Part shown: positions 26,325 to 33,450 of the stretch, piece after piece
How positions within the stretch are numbered: the stretch's first letter is position 1
Layout of the letters: each line of letters opens with the position of its first letter
Source of the DNA: Lachnoclostridium sp. An131
GTDB taxonomy: Bacteria; Bacillota; Clostridia; Lachnospirales; Lachnospiraceae
DNA length: 64,000 bases
NCBI RefSeq assembly: GCF_002160825.1
Contig: NZ_NFLI01000016.1
Location: 1-64,000 of the forward strand
Direction: 5' to 3'
Position numbers and translations under genes: made by a program
Notes under the pieces: generated by a model
Databases searched by the model: none
What the model was told of the DNA's origin: nothing
The model's input: the letters and a program-made list of their open reading frames with translations, nothing else

Positions 26325-26357
26325 CGGGAATGCTGCGGAAGGTTGGCGGCATTCCCG
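26325..26357 (+). other. Intercistronic hairpin after the binding-protein gene
   Basis: A nine-pair stem (26325-26333 with 26349-26357, gggaatgc / gcattccc plus a closing C-G) without a T-run. Such hairpins after a binding-protein gene commonly protect its mRNA so that it is made in excess over the membrane parts; that function is inferred. Confidence 0.5.
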
Positions 26358-26379
26358 ACTGTTTAAAGAGGAAATGCAT

Positions 26380-27900
26380 ATGGAATATTTAGTGGAAATG
26401 AAAAATATGACTATGAAATTTCCCGGCGTCATCGCGCTTAACAACGTATCCTTCGCTCTGAAGCCCGGCGAAGTCCATGTTCTTCTGGGAGAGAACGGCG
26501 CCGGGAAATCTACGCTGGTCAAGATGCTCAGCGGAATCAACAGGCCGACGCAGGGAGAGATCATAATCGGCGGAAAAAGCTATGCATACCTTACGCCAAA
26601 AAAATCGGCGGAAAATAAAATAGCGCTGATTTATCAGGAGCTCAGCGTAATCAATGAATTATCGATCGCTGAGAATCTGTATGTAGGAAAGCTTCCTCAT
26701 AAGAAGGTAGCGGGAATCAGTCTGGTAGATTATAAGACTATTAACGAGAATGCCAAAAAGTATATGGACGCCATAGGATTGAAAAGGAATCCGTCTACCC
26801 TGGTTCAGGATATTTCCATTTCTGAGAAGCAGCAGGTGGAGATTGCGAAGGCGCTGGCGTCAGAGGCGAAGATCATTGTCATGGATGAGCCGACGTCGTC
26901 CCTGTCTATTGAGGAGACGGAGGAGCTGTTTCGGATCATCCGGAATCTGAAGAAGCAGGGCATCGGAATTATTTACATTTCCCATAAGCTGAAGGAAATC
27001 AAAGAGATTGGCGACCGGGTAACCGTTCTCAAGGACGGCTGCTATGTGGGAACCAGAGAGGTAGCGGAGCTTGAAGTAGACGATCTGATTCCGATGATGG
27101 TAGGACGTAAGATTACAGGAAATCATTTGGGAAACAGAGAGCAGATCGAGAAGGATAATGAGGTTATTTTTAAGGTTGAGAATTTAACCCGAAAGGACGG
27201 AACCGCAAGAAACATCAGTTTTGAAGTCAGAAAAGGTGAGATTGTAGGTTTCGGAGGACTGATTGGCGCAGGACGCTCTGAGTGTATGGAAGGAATTTTC
27301 GGAGCGAAGCCGATCTCCAGCGGGAAGATATATCTGCGCGGAAAAGAGCTGAAGATTAAGGACACCTATGAGGCGCTGAAGCAGGGAATCGCCATGGTGA
27401 CAGAGAACCGCCGTGAGACGGGATTCTTCCAGAACTTTAATATCTGGCAGGAGACCTCTGTGACGACGAATCTGAAAAAATCAAAGCTGGGAGGCGTTAC
27501 AGGTCTCTTAAATGAAAAGGCTGAGCGTGCGAAGGCCGAGGAAGAGGTAGAGGCTCTGAACACCAAATGTTCCAGCGTGGATCAGATGACGGTGAACCTG
27601 TCCGGAGGGAACCAGCAGAAGGTGATTATCGGAAAATGGCTGGCTATCGACGCCGACGTATTTATCTTTGACGAGCCGACGAAGGGAATCGACGTGGGCG
27701 CGAAGTCTGAAATATACGCGATTATGAGAAAGATGGCAGAGGCAGGAAAGGCAATCATCATGGTTTCATCCGATATGCCGGAGCTTTTGCAGACCTGCGA
27801 CCGGATTATCGTATTTAAAAACGGCGAGATTTCCGGAGTATTAAACAGTGAAGAGGCTACTGAGGAAAAGATTATGTACGCCGCGGTAACTGTAGATTAA
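26380..27900 (+). CDS. Sugar ABC transporter ATP-binding protein (RbsA/AlsA-like)
   Basis: A 506-residue tandem ATPase. The first cassette has Walker A GENGAGKST (residues 37-45) and a signature IS(I)SEKQQVEIAKAL. The second has a degenerate Walker A, GAGRSE, and the signature NLSGGNQQKV, exactly as in the RbsA class. The ATG at 26380 is favoured by spacing from the AGAGGA site; another ATG lies six bases earlier. It energises import of the sugar captured by the upstream lipoprotein. Confidence 0.93.
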   Translation: MEYLVEMKNMTMKFPGVIALNNVSFALKPGEVHVLLGENGAGKSTLVKMLSGINRPTQGEIIIGGKSYAYLTPKKSAENKIALIYQELSVINELSIAENLYVGKLPHKKVAGISLVDYKTINENAKKYMDAIGLKRNPSTLVQDISISEKQQVEIAKALASEAKIIVMDEPTSSLSIEETEELFRIIRNLKKQGIGIIYISHKLKEIKEIGDRVTVLKDGCYVGTREVAELEVDDLIPMMVGRKITGNHLGNREQIEKDNEVIFKVENLTRKDGTARNISFEVRKGEIVGFGGLIGAGRSECMEGIFGAKPISSGKIYLRGKELKIKDTYEALKQGIAMVTENRRETGFFQNFNIWQETSVTTNLKKSKLGGVTGLLNEKAERAKAEEEVEALNTKCSSVDQMTVNLSGGNQQKVIIGKWLAIDADVFIFDEPTKGIDVGAKSEIYAIMRKMAEAGKAIIMVSSDMPELLQTCDRIIVFKNGEISGVLNSEEATEEKIMYAAVTVD

Positions 27901-27913
27901 GAGGTGGAAGAAC

Positions 27914-28864
27914 ATGACAAAAACAAAATTTAAATCCTTTTGGGACAAATTTGGTACCTTGAGTATTCTGATTTTAATTATGATTTGTTTATCCATTGCT
28001 TCTCCCAAATATTTTATGACGCTGGATAATATCAAGCAGATCGGTCTTCAGAGTACGGTATATATTCTTCTTGCGTTTGGCGAGTTTTTTGCCATTCTTC
28101 TGGCAGGTATCGACCTGTCGGTAGGCTCGGTGGCGGCTCTGGTAGGAACGTTTATCGCGATGATGCTGAAAGCCGGTGTCCCGGTTCCGGCAGCAATTCT
28201 GGCAGGCCTGCTGATTGCGCTGGTTCTGGGAGTGATCAATGGTCTTCTGATCAACGCCCTGGATCTGCATCCCTTCGTGGTAACTCTGGGTACCAATACG
28301 GTATTCCGTGGACTGACCCTGCTGATCTCAAACGGTTCCCCCATTTTTGGGCTTCCGAAATCCTTTAAGGATATTTCCGGATATGTGTTTGGTTTTCCGA
28401 TTCCGTTTCTTTTTGCGCTGGTGATGGCGGTAGTTCTGATCTGGTTTACCAACCGGACGGTTCTGGCCAGAAATCTTTACGCTTTGGGCGGAAATAAGCA
28501 GTCTGCCTGGTATTCCGGAATTAATACCAAAAGATTTACATTGTACGCTCATATGCTGGCCTCCTTCCTGGCAGGTATCGCAGGCGTGATTATGACTTCT
28601 CGTGTAGGCGCGGCGGAGCCGACTGCAGGCGATGGCTATGAGACGTATGCGATCGCGGCATGTATCATCGGCGGAACCTCCTTCTTCGGAGGCAAGGGAA
28701 AGATTTTCGGTGTTCTGCTTGGCGGTCTGACGATTGGCACGATTACCAACGGTCTGAACATTCTGAACGTATCCAGCTATTGGCAGAAGGTTGTAATGGG
28801 AGCGCTGATCATTGCCTCGGTAGCCCTTGAGAAGCTGGTAGGAAGCACAGTAAAGAATAAATAA
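27914..28864 (+). CDS. Sugar ABC transporter permease (RbsC/AlsC-like)
   Basis: A 316-residue membrane protein with about eight to ten hydrophobic segments and the conserved LAGIDLSVGSVAALVGTF and LGVINGLLINALDLHPFVVT regions of the BPD_transp_2 family. It forms the import channel as a homodimer. It follows the ATPase after 13 bases with a GAGGTGG site. The complete importer is binding protein, double ATPase and one permease, as in the ribose and allose systems. Confidence 0.93.
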   Translation: MTKTKFKSFWDKFGTLSILILIMICLSIASPKYFMTLDNIKQIGLQSTVYILLAFGEFFAILLAGIDLSVGSVAALVGTFIAMMLKAGVPVPAAILAGLLIALVLGVINGLLINALDLHPFVVTLGTNTVFRGLTLLISNGSPIFGLPKSFKDISGYVFGFPIPFLFALVMAVVLIWFTNRTVLARNLYALGGNKQSAWYSGINTKRFTLYAHMLASFLAGIAGVIMTSRVGAAEPTAGDGYETYAIAACIIGGTSFFGGKGKIFGVLLGGLTIGTITNGLNILNVSSYWQKVVMGALIIASVALEKLVGSTVKNK

Positions 28865-28897
28865 GCTCTGCGGGGCTGGAAGGAGCGTAATAAAGAA

Positions 28898-29569
28898 ATG
28901 AAATTCTCACCATCACTGATGTGCATGGATTTTCTGGAAATCCGTGAGCAGATGGAAGCCATGAATTCCCATATGGATCTCTATCATGTGGATATCATGG
29001 ATGGCCATTACTGCAAAAATATTACGCTGTCTCCGGATCTGGTAAAGACATTTCATAAGGTGGCGTCCATTCCCATGGACTGCCACCTGATGACTACCAA
29101 TCCCGGAGACTGGGTGGAGCTTCTGGCAGAGGCAGGAGCTTCGTATATCTCTCCCCATGCGGAGACGATCAATTCTGACGCATTCCGCATTCTGAATCTG
29201 ATAGAACAGTGCGGCTGTAAAAAGGGAATTGTACTGAACCCGGCCACGCCGCTTTCCTATGCGGAGGCATATCTGAACAGGATTGATATTCTGACCCTGA
29301 TGACTGTGGATGTAGGCTTTGCAGGCCAGCCCTTTATCGAAGAGGTTCTGGATAAGATTGCTCTTGCCAAAAAATGGCGGGAGGAGAGAGGCTACCACTA
29401 TGAGATCCAGATCGACGGCTCCTGCAATACAAAAACCTTTAAGAGGCTGACGGACGCGGGAGCGGATATTCTGATTGTGGGCTCCTCAGGACTTTTCAAT
29501 CTGGACGAGGACATTAACAGAGCCATCGATAAGATGTATGAAAATTATGCGGCCTGTATAGGCGCCTAA
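28898..29569 (+). CDS. alsE: D-allulose-6-phosphate 3-epimerase
   Basis: A 223-residue TIM-barrel epimerase closely resembling E. coli AlsE: MKFSPSLMCMDFLEI, HVDIMDGH (metal His30, Asp32), MDCHLMT, VMTVDxGFAGQPF-type segment and IDGSCN are all in place. AlsE converts D-allulose 6-phosphate to fructose 6-phosphate. Together with the next two genes (AlsK-like kinase and RpiB) this is the full intracellular part of the E. coli D-allose pathway. Ribulose-phosphate epimerase is the alternative, but the PSLMCMD N-terminus favours AlsE. Confidence 0.85.
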   Translation: MKFSPSLMCMDFLEIREQMEAMNSHMDLYHVDIMDGHYCKNITLSPDLVKTFHKVASIPMDCHLMTTNPGDWVELLAEAGASYISPHAETINSDAFRILNLIEQCGCKKGIVLNPATPLSYAEAYLNRIDILTLMTVDVGFAGQPFIEEVLDKIALAKKWREERGYHYEIQIDGSCNTKTFKRLTDAGADILIVGSSGLFNLDEDINRAIDKMYENYAACIGA

Positions 29570-29583
29570 AGGGATGGGAAAGC

Positions 29584-30507
29584 ATGGATAAATATGTATT
29601 GGGTATGGATGTAGGCGGTACACATACGCGTCTGGGTCTCGTAGCTTTGGACTGCAGCCTTACGGATTTTGAAATTGTGAAGACGGAGGAGCTGCAGAAG
29701 AGCGAAGATACCGTAGGCAGCTTTATCCGCGTCATCCGGGAATATCTGCAAAGGCATGCGGCTGGAAAAGAAATTTCAGCGGTAAGCGCGGGCTTTCCCT
29801 CGACGCTGGATCGGGACAGGAGAACCGTGCTGTCCACGCCGAATATCCGGGGGTTCAATAATATTGCCATCGTGGACAGACTGGAGGAAGAGTTTGGAAT
29901 TCCTGCCTTTATTGAGACAGATGTAGATATGCTCCTGCTGTATGACATGTTTGAGCATCAGATTCCGGCGGAGGGCATCACCTGTGGATTTTATTTCGGA
30001 ACGGGTCTCGGAAACGCTGTGGTGATAGACGGGAGGCTTCTGATCGGAAAGACGGGAGCGGCCGCGGAGCTTGGCCATATTCCGGTGCGCGGGCTTCACG
30101 GAGCCTGCGGCTGCGGCAATACAAGCTGCATCGAGATGATTGCCTCGGGCTATCATCTGAAGGATCTGTGCGTGGAAAAATTTCCCGGCGTGGAGATCGG
30201 AGAGGTCTTTGCTAAATGCAGAGATCAGGAAGAAATCCATGGCTTTATCGACGATCTGGCTCTGGCGGCGGCGACAGAGATCAATATCCTGGATCCGGAT
30301 CACATTGTGATTGGCGGTGGCCTTGTCTATATGGAAGGGTTTCCGCGGCATGAGCTGGAAGAGGACATTTACAAATATGCAAGAAAGCCGTATCCGGCCC
30401 GGGAGCTTCAGTATATCTACTCCCGCCAGGGACAGGAAAACGGAGTGATAGGGGCAGGAATTCTGGCTTATAAAAGGCTGGAGGAGCTCAGGAAAGAGGG
30501 ACGATAG
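29584..30507 (+). CDS. alsK: ROK family sugar kinase, AlsK (allose kinase)-like
   Basis: A 307-residue kinase with the ATP loop MDVGGTHTRLGLV and an intact ROK zinc motif CGCGNTSCIE, in contrast to the degenerate motif of the ROK protein at 14029. It lies directly after alsE and before rpiB, matching the AlsE-AlsK pairing of the E. coli allose operon. It probably phosphorylates the imported hexose at C6. The symbol rests on context as well as sequence; glucokinase or allulose kinase activity is possible. Confidence 0.78.
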   Translation: MDKYVLGMDVGGTHTRLGLVALDCSLTDFEIVKTEELQKSEDTVGSFIRVIREYLQRHAAGKEISAVSAGFPSTLDRDRRTVLSTPNIRGFNNIAIVDRLEEEFGIPAFIETDVDMLLLYDMFEHQIPAEGITCGFYFGTGLGNAVVIDGRLLIGKTGAAAELGHIPVRGLHGACGCGNTSCIEMIASGYHLKDLCVEKFPGVEIGEVFAKCRDQEEIHGFIDDLALAAATEINILDPDHIVIGGGLVYMEGFPRHELEEDIYKYARKPYPARELQYIYSRQGQENGVIGAGILAYKRLEELRKEGR

Positions 30508-30509
30508 AG

Positions 30510-30989
30510 ATGAGGATAGGATTTGGAAGCGATCACACGGCTGTAGCGCTGAAGCTGGAGTTGATCCGCCATCTGGAGGAGCAGGGACATGAATGTATCG
30601 ATTACGGAACGCATGATCCGAATGTACGCATGGATTATCCGGTTCCCGGAAAAGCAGTAGCTGAGGCCGTAAGGAAGGGTGAGGTAGAGAAGGGGGTGCT
30701 GATCTGCGGAACAGGAGTCGGCATTTCTCTGGCAGCAAACAAGGTACCCGGAATCCGGGCGGCGGTGTGCAGCGAGCCCTACACGGCACGGCTGACGGTT
30801 CAGCATAACAATGCCAATATCATTGCTATGGGAGCCAGAGTCGTGGGAACGGAGCTGGCAAAGATGATTGTAGATGAGTTTTTCAAGGCGCAGTATGAAG
30901 GCGGCCGCCATGAAGCACGCATCCGGATGCTTGCGGATATCGAAAGAGAATATGGGGCCAGCTGGGAGAAAGGAGCGGGAAAAGCGTGA
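30510..30989 (+). CDS. rpiB: Ribose-5-phosphate / allose-6-phosphate isomerase B
   Basis: A 159-residue RpiB-fold isomerase. The N-terminal GFGSDHTAVALK holds Asp8 and His9, the active-site Cys66 lies in ICGTGVG, and His99 is in TVQHNNAN; these positions agree with E. coli RpiB. RpiB also converts allose 6-phosphate to allulose 6-phosphate, which would connect the kinase to AlsE. It begins two bases after the kinase stop, and the next gene overlaps it by GTGA. Confidence 0.9.
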   Translation: MRIGFGSDHTAVALKLELIRHLEEQGHECIDYGTHDPNVRMDYPVPGKAVAEAVRKGEVEKGVLICGTGVGISLAANKVPGIRAAVCSEPYTARLTVQHNNANIIAMGARVVGTELAKMIVDEFFKAQYEGGRHEARIRMLADIEREYGASWEKGAGKA

Positions 30990-31741
30990 AAAAGGTACTG
31001 ATTGTGGGGGAGTCCTGGACAGTCCAGGAAACGCATATCAAAGGATTTGACACCGTGGATTTGGGACGCCTGGAGAAGACAAGCGCAGATCCACTGCTTG
31101 GAGCGCTCCGTGCGGCGGGAATCGAGGCAGAATATATGCCAAGCCACATCGCCCAGTATCAGTTTCCTGATACCCAGGAGGCGCTGAATGAGTATTCTGT
31201 AATCGCCTTAAGTGATATCGGGAGTAATACGCTGATGATGGATCCGGTTATGCAGTTCCAGGGAGTTCGTAAGCCAAACCGGTTTTACGAGCTGGACAAA
31301 TATGTGAAAAACGGCGGCGGCCTGGTAATGTTCGGCGGTTACTTAAGCTTCGCCGGCATTGAGAACAAGGCCCGTTATGCCATGACGCCTCTTGCCAGGC
31401 TGCTTCCGGTAGAGATGCTGAACTGGGACGACAGGATGGAGCATCCGGAGGGGATCTGCCCGGAAATCAGGCTTGCGGATCATCCGGTGCTGAATGGCGT
31501 GGAGGGAGCATGGCCCTGGTTCCTCGGTTATAACAGGATTAAGGCGAAGAAGGAAGCCCAGGAGATTGCAGTTATAGACGGAGAGGATACCTTTATGGCC
31601 TCCATGGAATATGGGGAGGGAAGGACATTTGCTTTCGCCTCCGATTGTGCAATGCACTGGGGTTCAAAGGAGTTCCTGGAATGGGATAGCTATCAGAAGC
31701 TGATCCCGAATATTTTCCGGTGGCTCGCAAAGGAATTATAG
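30986..31741 (+). CDS. Class I glutamine-amidotransferase-like protein (GATase1-like), unknown role
   Basis: A 251-residue protein of the putative GATase1-like family (KKVLIVGESWTVQETHIKG, then VKNGGGLVMFGGYLSFAG). No clear catalytic Cys-His-Glu triad can be read, so transfer of ammonia is doubtful; ThuA-type folds look similar and occur in sugar operons. GTG start overlapping rpiB makes it co-translated with the allose-type genes. It is the last gene before a hairpin terminator. Function is unknown. Confidence 0.7.
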   Translation: MKKVLIVGESWTVQETHIKGFDTVDLGRLEKTSADPLLGALRAAGIEAEYMPSHIAQYQFPDTQEALNEYSVIALSDIGSNTLMMDPVMQFQGVRKPNRFYELDKYVKNGGGLVMFGGYLSFAGIENKARYAMTPLARLLPVEMLNWDDRMEHPEGICPEIRLADHPVLNGVEGAWPWFLGYNRIKAKKEAQEIAVIDGEDTFMASMEYGEGRTFAFASDCAMHWGSKEFLEWDSYQKLIPNIFRWLAKEL

Positions 31742-31778
31742 GTTTCCACTAATATTTTCTATATACCCTGATGTATGA

Positions 31779-31820
31779 CAGGAGAGCCGGCCCGGGATGT
31801 ATCCCAGGCCGGCTTTCCTG
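31779..31820 (+). terminator. Palindromic terminator after the rare-sugar operon
   Basis: Twenty-base arms caggagagccggcccgggat (31779-31798) and atcccaggccggctttcctg (31801-31820) pair almost completely around a two-base loop. Only a weak T-rich tail follows, so it may act as a processing stop. Confidence 0.65.
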
Positions 31821-31907
31821 TCTGTCCGCCTGCGTGCACTCTTTCCATACCCTTGTCTGTCCGCTGCGGGGTATCAGGCTTCCGGTGTTCTTAAACGCTG
31901 GAAAGGA

Positions 31908-31936
31908 TTGACAGCATATGGCGGATTTATTATAAT
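31908..31936 (+). promoter_or_regulatory. Consensus sigma-A promoter for the Uma2 gene
   Basis: A perfect TTGACA (31908-31913), a 17-base spacer and a perfect TATAAT (31931-31936). It is the best promoter in the window and gives a leader of about 160 bases before the Uma2 start. Apart from this and the hairpin at 31779, nothing is seen in the 363-base gap. Confidence 0.8.
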
Positions 31937-32104
31937 AAAACTGTCACAGAAATCATCTATGTGCGTGCCGCACATTCTGGCAGTTCTGCCATGATTTCCC
32001 AATTATTATTTTATTATGGCAGAGGCCCGAAGGCTTTTCTTGGAGAGCCCTTTGCCGGAAAGGAAGGCAGCATGAGAGCAGCTTTACGAAAAGAGGATGG
32101 ATTG

Positions 32105-32644
32105 ATGTCTGATCAGGAAAAAAGAGAGTATACTACAGATGATATTTTGGCCCTGCCGGAAGGCGTGAGGGCAGAGCTTATCGACGGAAGGATGTATTAT
32201 ATGGCGTCGCCGACCATGACGCACCAGCGCCTGCTTGTGGGACTTACCGTACAGATTTATAATTACATCAGGGAGCATGGAGGCGGCTGCCAGGTGTTCG
32301 CAGCTCCATTCGCAGTGTTTATCATGAATGATAAGCGGAACTATTTTGAGCCGGATATTCTGGTGGTTTGTGATCCGGACAAGCTGGACGAGGCAGGCTG
32401 CCACGGCGCGCCGGACTGGGTGATTGAGATTGTGTCGCCCTCCAGCAGGACCATGGACTATTATAAAAAGGCCGGAAAGTATGCGGAAGCCGGAGTGCGG
32501 GAATACTGGATTGTCGATCCTGCGCGGGAGGCAGTGGTGATCTGCCGGCTGGAGAAGGGAGAGGAGCCTGTGATTTATCCTTTTACAGATAAACTGGCTT
32601 CCGGCGTGATGGAAGGCCTGGAGCTGGATATTCAGGCAGTTTAA
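32105..32644 (+). CDS. Uma2 family endonuclease (DUF820)
   Basis: A 179-residue PD-(D/E)XK-fold protein: YTTDDILALPEGVRAELIDGRMYYM, then FEPDILVVCD (catalytic Asp), PDWVIEIVSPSS (catalytic Glu) and KKAGKYAEAGVREYWIVDP (Lys). These are the Uma2 hallmarks. ATG at 32105 has an AGAGGA site; an ATG at 32072 would add 11 residues. It forms a single-gene unit behind a consensus promoter. Family members are abundant in cyanobacteria and Firmicutes, and their biological role is largely unknown. Confidence 0.88.
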   Translation: MSDQEKREYTTDDILALPEGVRAELIDGRMYYMASPTMTHQRLLVGLTVQIYNYIREHGGGCQVFAAPFAVFIMNDKRNYFEPDILVVCDPDKLDEAGCHGAPDWVIEIVSPSSRTMDYYKKAGKYAEAGVREYWIVDPAREAVVICRLEKGEEPVIYPFTDKLASGVMEGLELDIQAV

Positions 32645-32723
32645 GAGGGGGATCTTATCAAAGAAGACGATGATCATACAAAAGAAAAATACAACAGAAA
32701 ATAAATGTACAAAAGAAAAGGAG

Positions 32724-32768
32724 CGCCGGGGGTTGGAAAAGACAGGTTGATTTTCCAAAATCCCGGCG
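32724..32768. terminator. Bidirectional terminator between Uma2 and nrdG
   Basis: Stem of cgccggg/cccggcg plus ttggaaaa/ttttccaa around a ten-base loop. It lies between the convergent 3' ends; on the minus strand it is followed by ctccttttctttt and on the plus strand by gtttcc. Confidence 0.75.
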
Positions 32769-32775
32769 TTTCCGT

Positions 32776-33339
32776 CTATATCTCTTCAATATCCCCGCTT
32801 CCCATCGTCCGGCGCCAGACGCCCTCCAGCAGAACCATATGCCCCGCTTTCAGGGATTTGGGCACGTCAATGATATTCTGGTTGGATGAGCCGCGGAAAA
32901 TAAGCCCTGCATCCTTTAATTCCTCTACAAATTTCCCATCTACCAGCACGTCAATGAGCGACAGAAGCTCACGGAGTGTATTTGGGTTTCCCACAGAGCC
33001 GCTCATCAGATCGGTCTCGAAGGTAAATCCTGTATAGCACCAGAGCGTTTTTCCCGGGCAGCGTTCCCTGAACTGGCGGGCAAGCGAAAGAAGAGGAGCC
33101 TGGTTTTCGGGCTCAAGGGGTTCGCCGCCCAGAAAGGAGAGGCCGGCTACATAGGATGGGGCGAGGGCCTCCAGAATTTCGTCAGCTGTTTCCTGGGTAA
33201 AGGGCCTGCCATAGGCAAAATCCCAGGCCTCCCGGTTAAAGCAGCTTCGGCAGTGGTGGCGGCAGCCGCTCACAAAGAGGGAGACGCGCACACCGGGACC
33301 GTTGGCAATGTCATTTTTTTTGATGGCAGCATAGTTCAT
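32776..33339 (-). CDS. nrdG: Anaerobic ribonucleotide reductase activating protein
   Basis: A 187-residue radical-SAM activase that generates the glycyl radical on NrdD. The cluster cysteines are Cys26, Cys30 and Cys33 (SGCRHHCRSC), preceded by the NGPGVRVSLF segment typical of NrdG. The start at 33339 (MNYAAIKKND) has a GGAG seven bases upstream; an ATG four codons earlier is possible. It follows nrdD on the minus strand, separated by a hairpin-bearing spacer. Confidence 0.93.
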   Translation of the reverse strand: MNYAAIKKNDIANGPGVRVSLFVSGCRHHCRSCFNREAWDFAYGRPFTQETADEILEALAPSYVAGLSFLGGEPLEPENQAPLLSLARQFRERCPGKTLWCYTGFTFETDLMSGSVGNPNTLRELLSLIDVLVDGKFVEELKDAGLIFRGSSNQNIIDVPKSLKAGHMVLLEGVWRRTMGSGDIEEI

Positions 33340-33396
33340 AAAAATCTCCATTCAGCCGCTTTTTTGCTGGCGGCATAACAGCGTCCTGTACGGGTA

Positions 33397-33434
33397 GAAA
33401 ATGGCAGGCCGCTATAAGGGACACTGCCATTTTC
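33397..33434 (-). other. Intercistronic hairpin between nrdD and nrdG
   Basis: A perfect 11-pair stem, gaaaatggcag (33397-33407) with ctgccattttc (33424-33434). It may partly terminate or stabilise the nrdD message so that NrdG is made at a lower level than NrdD; this is inferred. Confidence 0.55.
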
Positions 33435-33450
33435 TGGTGTCTTATTGGCT

